Source: CAZLHO01 sp964559455
GTDB taxonomy: Bacteria > Krumholzibacteriota > Krumholzibacteriia > LZORAL124-64-63
Reading direction: 5' to 3'
Length of the DNA stretch: 31,772 nt
Assembly: GCA_964559455.1 (NCBI GenBank)
Contig: CAZLHO010000035.1
Location: 1 to 31,772 of the forward strand
Positions 1 to 7,519 of the stretch are shown in pieces. How positions within the stretch are numbered: position 1 is the stretch's first letter; each line of letters begins with the position of its first letter. A program made the translations under genes and the position numbers. Under the pieces are notes generated by a model. The model made no database searches. It saw nothing but the letters and a program-made list of their open reading frames with translations, and was not told the origin of the DNA.

Positions 1-303
1 ATCCTGCCGCCGCCGCCCTGCGCGGAGCCCCGGCCGGACCGCCGCATGCGCCCCCGCTCGGATGATCCCGCGCCCCATACGCTCCTTGCAAGGGGGCGGC
101 GGCGTCCTGCCGCCGCCCCCCTGCGCGGAGCTCCGGCGGGGTCGCCTCACACGCCCCCGCGCGAATGATCCCGCGCCCCTTGCCTCCCCTCGAAAGAGGG
201 GGCGGCGGCATCCTGCCGCCGCCGCCCTGCGCGGAGCCCCGGCCGGACCGCCGCATGCGCCCCCCGCGCGGACGATCCCTCGCCCCTTGCCTCCCCTCGA
301 ATG
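1..303. repeat. Tandem ~104-bp GC-rich hairpin repeats (three copies seen)
   Basis: Three imperfect units begin at 1, 104 and 210 (periods 103 and 106). Each runs through a TCCTGCCGCCGCC start, CCTGCGCGGAG, a run of C with CGC, GATCCC(G/T)CGCCCC, and a CCTTGC/CTCC end. The junctions form hairpins: 92-103 pairs perfectly over 12 bp with 109-120 (loop about TCC), and 201-210 pairs perfectly over 10 bp with 214-223. The array probably continues left of the window. No convincing gene lies here; the short ORFs are low-complexity Pro/Arg/Ala. The units could be an intergenic REP-like family or a stack of transcription-stopping hairpins for a gene to the left. Confidence 0.8.
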
Positions 304-308
304 CAGGA

Positions 309-344
309 TTGGTGAACGCATTCGGCCGAAGCACATGATATAAT
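309..344 (+). promoter_or_regulatory. Extended -10 promoter for the LVIVD gene
   Basis: TGATATAAT at 336-344 is a perfect TATAAT with the extended TG motif. No good -35 lies at 17 bp, and the nearest TTGGTG (309-314) is too far, so the extended -10 must carry recognition. The expected start is near 351, about 48 nt before the ATG at 399. The local drop in GC from the repeat array to this AT-rich stretch supports the call. Confidence 0.6.
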
Positions 345-398
345 GTACGTTTCCGCGGTTGATCGTCGTTTTCGGAATGATGTGAGTGGGGAAGGTTC

Positions 399-2543
399 AT
401 GAAGAAGAGCATGATTGCGCTGGTTCTTGCTGCGGCGTTCTGGCCGTCTGGCTCCGTGGCGGCGGACAGCTTGAATACGACGCGGGTCGGAAGATGGGAC
501 AACCCGCCCTATGGTTCCGTCGATGTGGAGGGCCTCCAGGCCTACTACGGGAACGGCTATTATCTGCGCATCCTCAACATCAGCAATCCAGGTTATCTTG
601 TCTGGCAGACAGGCGAGATCAGGTTCGATGACTATATCGTCGATTTGCAGGTCGAGGGTGGGTATGCATTCGTTGCGGACGGCGGCCTGCACATCGTCGA
701 TGTGACGAACCCGTACCGGCCGGAGGAAATAGCGCTCATCGGAGACGGCGATTGTCGGGATGTTTCGGTCGAGGGGGATATCGCCTGCCTGGCCTCACGT
801 CAATATGGTCTCGAACTGTACGATGTGAGCACCCCGTCGTCACCCGCCCTGTTGGCCGTTCACGGTGATGCAGGGGGCCTGGAGAATGTCGCCATGGGCG
901 GCGCCTTCGCCTATGCGACGGACGGGGATGGCGCGCTCTACATCCTTGACATCTCGACCCCGTCATCGCCCGTACAGGTGAGCGTGCTGACCTCTTTCGA
1001 AGGACTGGAATCAAGCGATCTGCGGTCCCTCTTTCTCGCCTGGCCTTATCTGTACCTTTCGGATTCCATCAACGGGTTGTCCATCGTCGATGTGGGCGAC
1101 CCGGAGACCCCCGCCGTGATCGGCAATTTCTCCGGCTCGTTTGTTGACGTGGTGGTGGACGGCGATCTCGCTTTTGCGTCCAGCATCGGCAACGCGATGG
1201 CGGTTCTGGACGTCAGCGATCCGGCACTGCCCCTTGAAGTGGAATGGCATTCCGGCGACCCGGACTGGCTGCCGACGCGAACGGGGGTCGCGGTCCAGGA
1301 CGGCCAGGTCTATCTGGCCGACCAGGCCGGCCTGAGCATCTTCGGAGTGGGCGCCTCGGGGGCGTTGGCCCTTGCCGGCTTTTTCGAATCTCCAGGTCGG
1401 ACACACGCTGTATTGATTGCGGGCAATTACATATTTCTGGCCGATGCGCTGGGGTTGAGAGCCGTCCTGCCGGGGGGGAGCTTTGCCCAGCCGGAACTGC
1501 TGCTCGACGGCGTCATAGGGGAAACCGTTGATCTTGCGGCCGGATCAGGCGGGCTGTATTCCCTCGGCCGTGAGGCCAGCGATCTCTGCGCATACGGCAT
1601 CGACGGACTCGGCGAGCCGTACATCCTGGATTGCGCCGGGACAGGCGGAGAATTCGGCATGAGCCTCGCAATCGACGGGAGCCACGCCTATGTCGGCGAT
1701 TTCGGCGGCCTGCATATTTTCGACATCAGCGATCCGAGCAATCTCCTGAAGGTCGGCGCCCTCGCCGGCATGTATGTCGAGGACATCGCGTGCAGCAACG
1801 GCGTGGCCTACCTGGCCGCCAGCGGGCAGGGCCTGCTGCTGGTCGATGTCTCGGAGCCGACGGTGCCGCATATCGTCGGTTCGTACGACACCGCCGGTTC
1901 GGGAGCCGGCGTGGCTGTCGAGGGACCGTATGCCTACTTGGCGGACGGAGAATCAGGCCTGCGGATTTTCGATGTGGCGGATCCCGCCGATCCTGTCGAG
2001 ATCGGGTTTTTCGATACCGGAGGGAATGCCAGCGGCGTCACTGTCGGCGGCGGATTCGTTTATGTGGCCGACGGGGGGGGCGGCCTGAGGATCATCGACG
2101 CCGGCGACGCCGACTCGCCCGTCGAGGTCGCCTATTACGACACCCGGGGCTTCGCCGAGAGCGTCTTCTTGATCGAGGATATCGCCTATGTCGCCGACGG
2201 TCCCTGCGGGCTCGTGATCATCCGAAACGACCTGGCCACGACGTCAGTGCCGCCGCGGGAGGCACGCCGCTATCGCTCGAAGAATTATCCCAACCCGTTC
2301 AACCCGAGGACCTCGATCAGCTTCAGGTTGCCGGCGGCGGCTTCGGTGACGCTGCGCATCTATGACCTGTCCGGACGCCTGACCCGTAGCCTGCTCGAAG
2401 GCGAGATCCGAGGGTCCGGAAGCCACGAAGTGGCGTGGGATGGTTTGGATGCCTCGGGCCGCAGTGTCGCGGCAGGCGTCTATTGCTATCGGATCGAAGC
2501 CGGCGGCTGGAGCGAATCCCGGCGGATGATGCTCGTGAAGTAG
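399..2543 (+). CDS. Secreted LVIVD-repeat beta-propeller protein with C-terminal FlgD-like sorting domain
   Basis: 714 aa. The start is set by GGGGAAGG just before ATG 399 and by a signal peptide (MKK, hydrophobic stretch, cleavage near VAADS, residue ~22). The body to about residue 610 is some 11-12 repeats of ~45 aa with the pattern (A)Y(V/L)AD..GL.I(F/V/I)D(V/I)(S/A)(D/T)P..P, which is the LVIVD repeat, predicted to fold as propeller blades on the cell surface or outside the cell. Residues 629-714 form an 86-aa domain opening with YPNPFNP and containing IYDLSGR, WDG.D.SGR and AAGVY, like FlgD-like/type A sorting domains of FCB-group secreted proteins. The domain very likely directs export or anchoring; ligand and role are unknown. 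Codons look less GC3-biased than in the following genes, so it may have a different history. Confidence 0.9.
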   Translation: MKKSMIALVLAAAFWPSGSVAADSLNTTRVGRWDNPPYGSVDVEGLQAYYGNGYYLRILNISNPGYLVWQTGEIRFDDYIVDLQVEGGYAFVADGGLHIVDVTNPYRPEEIALIGDGDCRDVSVEGDIACLASRQYGLELYDVSTPSSPALLAVHGDAGGLENVAMGGAFAYATDGDGALYILDISTPSSPVQVSVLTSFEGLESSDLRSLFLAWPYLYLSDSINGLSIVDVGDPETPAVIGNFSGSFVDVVVDGDLAFASSIGNAMAVLDVSDPALPLEVEWHSGDPDWLPTRTGVAVQDGQVYLADQAGLSIFGVGASGALALAGFFESPGRTHAVLIAGNYIFLADALGLRAVLPGGSFAQPELLLDGVIGETVDLAAGSGGLYSLGREASDLCAYGIDGLGEPYILDCAGTGGEFGMSLAIDGSHAYVGDFGGLHIFDISDPSNLLKVGALAGMYVEDIACSNGVAYLAASGQGLLLVDVSEPTVPHIVGSYDTAGSGAGVAVEGPYAYLADGESGLRIFDVADPADPVEIGFFDTGGNASGVTVGGGFVYVADGGGGLRIIDAGDADSPVEVAYYDTRGFAESVFLIEDIAYVADGPCGLVIIRNDLATTSVPPREARRYRSKNYPNPFNPRTSISFRLPAAASVTLRIYDLSGRLTRSLLEGEIRGSGSHEVAWDGLDASGRSVAAGVYCYRIEAGGWSESRRMMLVK

Positions 2544-2711
2544 CGATTCCTCTACGGCGATGCACGGGCCGCCTCATCATCGGGGAGATCTTTTGTCCCG
2601 CGGGAATTTCCCGAAGCGAATCATACCAGTTGCCGCACCCCTCCTTCCCCAATCCCCCCGCCGGTGCTATCCTTCCCCGGTTGCCGCGAAACCGACCGCG
2701 AGAGGACGCCC

Positions 2712-3467
2712 ATGAACAAGAAAGAGATCGCCCGCTCCGGCAAGCGGATGGCCGAACGCAGCCTGTTCTGGCTGCGCCGCACCTTCGTCGAGCGGCGCCT
2801 GGATCCCGCTGAGAACTCCACGCTGCTCTCGTGGGCCACCTACAGCCCGTGGCTGAAGGACCGGGCCTTCCTGGACGCCCACGCGGCGATCCGCGACAAC
2901 ACCCTGGTCGACCTCTACCGCTGCTGGGAGCTGTGGCACCTGCTGGGCCAGACGCGGGACCTGCCCGGGGACGTGCTCGAGGTCGGCGCCTGGCGCGGCG
3001 GCACCGGCTGCCTGCTGGGCCGGCGCGCCGCCCTGCTCGGTCTGGGCTGCGCCGTGCACCTCTGCGACACCTTCACCGGCGTGGTCAAGTCGGGCGAGGC
3101 CGACGCCTGCTACAGCGACGGCGAGCACGCCGAGACCTCGGTGCCCGTGGTGGAGTCGCTGGCCCGGTCGATGGGCCTGGAGAACCTGGCCGTCCACGTC
3201 GGCGTCTTCCCCGAGGACACCGGCGCCGCCCTGGCCGACCGCGGCTTCCGCTTCTGCCACATCGACGTGGACGTCTACCGCTCGGGCAAGGATGTGCTGG
3301 AGTGGGTCTGGCCGAGGCTCGCGACCGGGGGCGTGGTCGTCTTCGACGATTTCGGCTTCGCCAGCACGACCGGCATCCGCAAGCTCGTGCACGAGGTCGA
3401 GGACTTGCCCGGCCGGGTCTGCCTGCAGAACCTCAACGGCCACGCCGTGCTGGTCAAGACCGGCTGA
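2712..3467 (+). CDS. TylF/MycF-family O-methyltransferase
   Basis: 251 aa from ATG 2712, chosen because GAGAGGA sits 5-6 nt upstream; the in-frame ATG at 2664 lacks a comparable site. It is a class I SAM-dependent methyltransferase of the macrocin O-methyltransferase (TylF/MycF) type. Residues around 80-95 give the SAM-binding LEVGAWRGG motif. VHLCDTF follows the second strand. The later HIDVDVYRS...VWPRL..GGVVVFDDFG block is diagnostic for the family, with acidic residues that bind the divalent metal. Family members methylate sugar hydroxyls of antibiotics or polysaccharides. Here a glycan modification role is inferred from the nearby methyltransferase and glycosyltransferase genes. It ends 1 nt before the convergent gene's stop. 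Confidence 0.85.
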   Translation: MNKKEIARSGKRMAERSLFWLRRTFVERRLDPAENSTLLSWATYSPWLKDRAFLDAHAAIRDNTLVDLYRCWELWHLLGQTRDLPGDVLEVGAWRGGTGCLLGRRAALLGLGCAVHLCDTFTGVVKSGEADACYSDGEHAETSVPVVESLARSMGLENLAVHVGVFPEDTGAALADRGFRFCHIDVDVYRSGKDVLEWVWPRLATGGVVVFDDFGFASTTGIRKLVHEVEDLPGRVCLQNLNGHAVLVKTG

Positions 3468-3468
3468 T

Positions 3469-4215
3469 TCAGAGCGGCTTGCGCGCCGCGACGACGACCT
3501 CGACGGCCAGCACCGGCAGGCGGGTCGTGTCGCCGCGGAAAAGGCTGCGGCGCAGCAGGCGCTGCAGCGGTCGCCAGCGCAGCACGTCCATCGGCGCCGT
3601 CAGGTAGTCGCTCCGCTCGATCTCCAGTCCCGTCGCCGCGATCTTCTCCTCGATCTCCCGCCGCGTGTAGATCCGCGCCCGCGCCCAGCGGTCGTGCAGC
3701 CGCTTCGGCCACCAGCTCACCAGCGGCACCCGGTTCCAGGGCAGCAGCGGCAGGTCGGCGCCGTGGGTCTCGAAGATCCACCAGCGGTTCGGCACCGACA
3801 GGACCAGCGACCCGCCGGGGCGCAGCACGCGGGCCAGTTCGCTCAGGGTCAGGGCCTCGTCGCGCACGTGCTCGAGCACCGCGAAGCAGACGGCGGCGTC
3901 CACCGCGCCGTCGGGCAGCGGGATCGCGCTCCCGTCGTAGGGCAGGGGCTGGACCTCGGGGGAGGGGTCGAGCCGCGCGGCCGCGGCGGCGAAGGCGGCC
4001 AGGTAGTCCGCGTTGATGTCCACGCCGATCAGCCGGTCGCAGCGTCCGCTGAAGCGCAGGGTCTGGGCGCCGTTGCCACAGCCCAGATCCAGCAGCGAGC
4101 CGCGCCCCGGCAGCATCGGGGCGGCGATCCGCAAGCGTCGGTCCAGGAGCAGGTCGCCGGGACCGGCGGGAACGCCGGCGGCCAGGTGGGGCGGTGACGA
4201 GGCGGCTTCGGGCAT
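3469..4215 (-). CDS. Class I SAM-dependent methyltransferase (Methyltransf_11 type)
   Basis: 248 aa from the ATG at 4215, preceded by GGGGAA at good spacing. The longer in-frame start at 4302 adds 29 basic residues without similarity and is not used. Motif I is LLDLGCGNG, followed by IGVDIN (acidic end of strand 2), then DAAVCFAVLEHV and LRPGGSLVLSVPN. These are the four hallmark SAM-binding elements of the UbiE/Methyltransf_11 group. The C-terminal part has aromatic and basic residues (WWPKRLHDRWARARIYTRRE). The substrate cannot be read from the sequence. It is convergent with the TylF-like gene and divergent from the GNAT gene. Confidence 0.85.
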   Translation of the reverse strand: MPEAASSPPHLAAGVPAGPGDLLLDRRLRIAAPMLPGRGSLLDLGCGNGAQTLRFSGRCDRLIGVDINADYLAAFAAAAARLDPSPEVQPLPYDGSAIPLPDGAVDAAVCFAVLEHVRDEALTLSELARVLRPGGSLVLSVPNRWWIFETHGADLPLLPWNRVPLVSWWPKRLHDRWARARIYTRREIEEKIAATGLEIERSDYLTAPMDVLRWRPLQRLLRRSLFRGDTTRLPVLAVEVVVAARKPL

Positions 4216-4309
4216 GGTCGTTTCCCCGGTGAAGGTGCGGACGGCGAAGGCGAAGGATAACATCGCGCATCGTCCCCCTCCAAGCCAAGTCCGTCGGCGC
4301 ATCGCGCGG

Positions 4310-4338
4310 TTGTCCCGCGGCCCCCGGCGGGTTAGAGT
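4310..4338 (+). promoter_or_regulatory. Possible sigma-70 promoter for the GNAT gene
   Basis: TTGTCC (4310-4315) and TAGAGT (4333-4338) are separated by 17 bp; each matches consensus at 4 of 6 positions. The predicted start near 4345 leaves about 29 nt to the ATG at 4374. It is weak, but it is the best candidate in the divergent gap 4216-4373. Confidence 0.35.
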
Positions 4339-4373
4339 CAGGCGTCTCGCCCGTCCCGCCAGGGGAGGAAAGC

Positions 4374-4850
4374 ATGTCCCGGGATCCCGTCATCCGTCCG
4401 GCCCTGCCGTCCGATCTGGACGAGCTCGTGCGCCTGCACGAGCGCTTCGTCGACCACCACCGTATCTGCGACGGTCGCTTCACGCCGCACGCCGCCGCCG
4501 CCGGGAGCTGGCGCGAGCGCATCGCCCAGGCCCTGGACGACCCCCTGGTCATGGTCCTGCTGGTCGAGGTCGAAGGGGAGGCGGCGGGCTGCTCCTACGT
4601 GCTGGTCCGGCCGGGCACCCCCGACATCGATCCCGGCCCGATCGGCTACCTATGCGACGTCTACGTCGTGCCGGGCCTGCGCCGGAGCGGACTGGCCCGG
4701 GCCATGCTGGACGAGGCCCGCGCCTGGCTGCGCGCCCAGGAGGTCACGGTCCTCGAGACCTGCTGGGCGGTCAACGCTCCCGAGGCCAGCGCCACCTGGC
4801 CGGCCCTGGGCTTCACGCCCCTGAGCATGACTGGCAGGATGGAGGTCTGA
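4374..4850 (+). CDS. GNAT-family N-acetyltransferase
   Basis: 158 aa, preceded by GGGGAGGAAAGC. The fold is recognisable throughout: an N-terminal IRPALPSDLDELVRLHERF segment (strand 1 and helix 1), a central strand VMVLLVEVEGEAAGCSYVLV, then DVYVVPGLRRSGLARAMLDEA, in which RRSGLA is the acetyl-CoA pyrophosphate loop (Q/RxxGxG/A). The C-terminal WPALGFTPLSMTGRMEV is the usual GF-containing last motif. It transfers an acetyl group from acetyl-CoA to an amine; the substrate is unknown. The stop lies 7 nt before the next start, so it is probably co-transcribed with the glycosyltransferase. Confidence 0.85.
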   Translation: MSRDPVIRPALPSDLDELVRLHERFVDHHRICDGRFTPHAAAAGSWRERIAQALDDPLVMVLLVEVEGEAAGCSYVLVRPGTPDIDPGPIGYLCDVYVVPGLRRSGLARAMLDEARAWLRAQEVTVLETCWAVNAPEASATWPALGFTPLSMTGRMEV

Positions 4851-4857
4851 GCATCCC

Positions 4858-6573
4858 GTGACCGCTCCGCCCCGCTCCGCCTCCCGCTTTCCTGCGCCGG
4901 CTGCCGGCGCCCTGCTCCTGGTGCTCGCCGTCGCCCTCGCCGCCCGTCTGGTCCTGTGGCTGCAGATCCGCAACGCCCCCTTCTGGAGCGTGCCGATCGT
5001 CGACGAGCGCACCTACCTGGAACTGGCCCGCGACCTGCTGGCCGGCCGTCCGCCCCTGCTGGGGGCCTGGTACCAGGCCCCGGGCTACGTCTACCTGCTG
5101 GCCCTGGCGGCGAAGCTGGGGCTGTCCCTGCCCGGGGTGAAGCTGCTGCAGCTGCTCTTCGGGGCGGGCAACGCCCTGCTGGTGACGGTGTTGGGGCGCC
5201 GCTGGTTCGGACCGCGCGAGGGCCTGATCGCCGGTCTGATCTGGGCCGTCTACCCGGGCGCGCTCTTCCACGAGATCCTGCTGCTGAAACCCACCCTGGC
5301 GGTGACGGGCCTGCTGGCCGGCCTGCTGGCGCTGGCGCCCGCGTCTGCCGCAGCCGGGCGGTCGCCGGGAACGATCCGCTGGTTGCTGGCCGGCCTGGCC
5401 CTGGGCGCTGCCGCGCTGCTGCGGACCGAGATGGCGGTGGTTGGCGCGCTGTTGGCGGCGGCCGGCTGGTGGGCGCGCCGCCGCGGCTGGCCGATGGCGC
5501 CGCGGGTCGTGGCCCCGGCGGCTCTGCTGCTGGCGTTGGGCGCGGTGCTGGCCGTGCCGACGGTTCAGAACGCCGTCCGCGGCGGCGGCTTCGTCCCGGT
5601 GGCCTACGGCGGCGGCGTGAATTTCTGGATCGGCAACCACGCCGGCGCGCAGGGCGGCTACACGGCGCTGCTGCCGGACCGCGGCGACAGCGCCAAGGAG
5701 GAAGAGGACGCCGTCGAGCTGGCCCGCGAACGCGCGGGCCGCGCCCTGGGCCCGGCCGAAGTGAACCGCTTCTGGTGGCGCGAGGGCCTGCGCTGGTGGG
5801 GACGGCGCCCGCTGGACGCCCTGGGCCTGACCGTCAAGAAGCTGGGCCTGCTCTGGGGGCCGCAGGAGCTGGCCGACGTGCTGACGATCGACCTGGCCGC
5901 CCGCTGGGCCTGGCCCCTGCGCAACCCAGTGACCCGTCCCTGGCTGGTGCTGCCGCCGGCGCTGGCGGGCCTCTGGCTGATCCGTCGTCGCCGCGATCTC
6001 TGGCCGCTCTTCGCGACGCTGGCCGGCTTCGCGCTGGCCATCGTCCCCTTCTTCGTCTTCGAGCGCTTCCGGCTGCCGATGACCGCGGCCGCTCTGCCGC
6101 TGGCCGCCCACGCCGCGGTGCGCGGCTGGGATGCGCTGCGCTCGAGGCGATGGCCGCCGCTGGTCGCGGGCCTGCTGCTGACTGTCGCGCTGGGCGGCCT
6201 GCTGTCGACGGCCCGCGCGCCCAAGGACACGGCCCTGCTGCGGGTCAACCTGGGCGGGATGCTGCTGCGGCAGGACCGTTTCGACGAGGCCCTGGTCGAG
6301 TTCCGGGCCGTACGGCGCGAGGTGCCGACGGCCTGGCGGGTGGGCCTGAACATCGCCACCACCCTGGCCCGCATGGGGCGGCCGCAGGAGGCCCTGGCCG
6401 AGCTGCGCCCCGTCCTCGACCGCCTGCACGCCGAGGCCGAACGCACCGGGCGGCCCAGCGTGCAGGAGCTGGTCTATGCCCACCAGATGGCCGGCGATCT
6501 GCTGGCGGCGATGGGGCGCACCGACGAGGCGGCCGCCGAGCGCGCGCAGGCCCGGCGGTGGCGTGGGGAGTGA
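4858..6573 (+). CDS. GT39/ArnT-like integral membrane glycosyltransferase with C-terminal TPR segment
   Basis: 571 aa from a GTG start with GGAGG about 11 nt upstream. The first helix (residues ~15-40) is followed by a loop with VDERTYLELARDL, the acidic D-E motif placed like the catalytic Asp of GT39/GT83 (PMT, ArnT) enzymes. Then come PPLLGAWYQAPGYVYLLAL and about nine further hydrophobic helices to residue ~450. Such enzymes take sugars from polyprenyl-phosphate donors on the outer face of the inner membrane. Residues ~455-571 form a soluble helical tail with TPR-like pairs (RVNLGGMLLRQDRFDEALVEF; LNIATTLARMGRPQEALAEL). A TPR tail suggests a partner protein. It is convergent with the next gene, 7 bp away. 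The sugar is unknown. Confidence 0.75.
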   Translation: MTAPPRSASRFPAPAAGALLLVLAVALAARLVLWLQIRNAPFWSVPIVDERTYLELARDLLAGRPPLLGAWYQAPGYVYLLALAAKLGLSLPGVKLLQLLFGAGNALLVTVLGRRWFGPREGLIAGLIWAVYPGALFHEILLLKPTLAVTGLLAGLLALAPASAAAGRSPGTIRWLLAGLALGAAALLRTEMAVVGALLAAAGWWARRRGWPMAPRVVAPAALLLALGAVLAVPTVQNAVRGGGFVPVAYGGGVNFWIGNHAGAQGGYTALLPDRGDSAKEEEDAVELARERAGRALGPAEVNRFWWREGLRWWGRRPLDALGLTVKKLGLLWGPQELADVLTIDLAARWAWPLRNPVTRPWLVLPPALAGLWLIRRRRDLWPLFATLAGFALAIVPFFVFERFRLPMTAAALPLAAHAAVRGWDALRSRRWPPLVAGLLLTVALGGLLSTARAPKDTALLRVNLGGMLLRQDRFDEALVEFRAVRREVPTAWRVGLNIATTLARMGRPQEALAELRPVLDRLHAEAERTGRPSVQELVYAHQMAGDLLAAMGRTDEAAAERAQARRWRGE

Positions 6574-6580
6574 TCGGGCC

Positions 6581-7519
6581 TCAGCCGACGCCGGCCTGGG
6601 TGCGCGCCAGGGCGGCGGCCCCTTCGATCTCAAGCAGGGCGTTGGCCAGGTCGGCCAGGGCGTCCAGGACCATGTCGCTGCGGTCCTCGAGGATGTCCAG
6701 CAGGGCCTGGACGTCGATGCTGAGCAGGGTGCACGGGATCCGGGCGACGGCGTCGAACCAGTGGGGCCGTCCGGCCAGGGCCTCGAGTTCGCCCAGGGAC
6801 TGGCCGCAGGCGACGGTGAAGCGGTTCCCGCGCGCGTCGATGCAGTCCAGCTCCCCCTCGGCGATGAAATGGCCGATCCGGGCGGGCTCGTCCCTTCTGA
6901 ACAGGATCTCGCCGGGGGCCAGACGGCGCTCGACCGAGCGCCGGGCCGTCTCCATCAGCCCGTCCATGTTGTAGCCGCGGTAGGGGCCGGAGCGGCAGAT
7001 CAGGACCAGCTTCTCGACCAGGTCCAGCTTTCGCGCCGGGCAGCGGAGCCCGGTCTCGCAACGGGGCTCGACCATCAGCTGCGAATCCTCCTGCAGCTTG
7101 TCGAGGATGCGGTTGCTGAGCTTGTCGATGGCGTTGCGGGCCAGGACGAAGTTCGATCCGAAGGCGTCGCGCAGGGCCCGCGCCGAACCCTCGAGCACCA
7201 GCGTCCTCTCGTCGGCCGTGGCGTCGAAGCGCCCGCTCCCGCGGGCGAAGACCTGGATGAAGCCGACGGCCTCGCCGGGGCCGGCCTTCTCGACCTTCCC
7301 GTCCGGGCAGACGACGCTGACGCTGCCGTCGATGATCAGGAAGAAGGTCACGGCGGGTTCCCCGGCCCGGAAAAGGTATTCGCCCTTGCGCAGCACCCGC
7401 TCGCGCAGTCGCGAGGCCAGCGGCGCCACGGTCTCGGGGGCCAGGTCCAGGGCGCCGGGCAGGCTCTTGACCACCAGGAGCCGTTCGATGTCGCTGATCA
7501 CCCGTCGTGCCGCGCTCAA
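6581..7519 (-). CDS. Protein with two cyclic-nucleotide-binding-type (CAP_ED) domains
   Basis: 312 aa. The start is a TTG (7517-7519) that overlaps the stop of the upstream gene, with AAAGGGTG a few bases before it; a GTG six codons downstream lacks a ribosome-binding site. Residues ~20-140 make one cupin-like effector domain (LRKGEYLFRAGEPAVTFFLIIDGSVSVV). Residues ~190-300 make a second (RRLAPGEILFRRDEPARIGHFIAEGELDCI...CGQSLGELEALAGRPHWFDAVA). I see no helix-turn-helix, so this is not a CRP-type regulator. The classic phosphate-binding RxA arginine is not obvious in either domain, so ligand binding is uncertain. The overlap with the HEAT-repeat transporter gene implies translational coupling and action on the same complex. 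Confidence 0.75.
   Translation of the reverse strand: MSAARRVISDIERLLVVKSLPGALDLAPETVAPLASRLRERVLRKGEYLFRAGEPAVTFFLIIDGSVSVVCPDGKVEKAGPGEAVGFIQVFARGSGRFDATADERTLVLEGSARALRDAFGSNFVLARNAIDKLSNRILDKLQEDSQLMVEPRCETGLRCPARKLDLVEKLVLICRSGPYRGYNMDGLMETARRSVERRLAPGEILFRRDEPARIGHFIAEGELDCIDARGNRFTVACGQSLGELEALAGRPHWFDAVARIPCTLLSIDVQALLDILEDRSDMVLDALADLANALLEIEGAAALARTQAGVG

Noticed and set aside
2597..2612. CGGGAATTTCCCG palindrome after the LVIVD gene as terminator
   Set aside because: The loop would be a single base and there is no T-run; probably chance.
4813..6633. A 606-codon frame antisense to the glycosyltransferase
   Set aside because: Gln/Arg/Pro-rich without motif; the plus frame has membrane helices and the catalytic Asp-Glu motif.
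6581..7519. A CRP-type transcription factor
   Set aside because: It has two effector-type domains but no helix-turn-helix.
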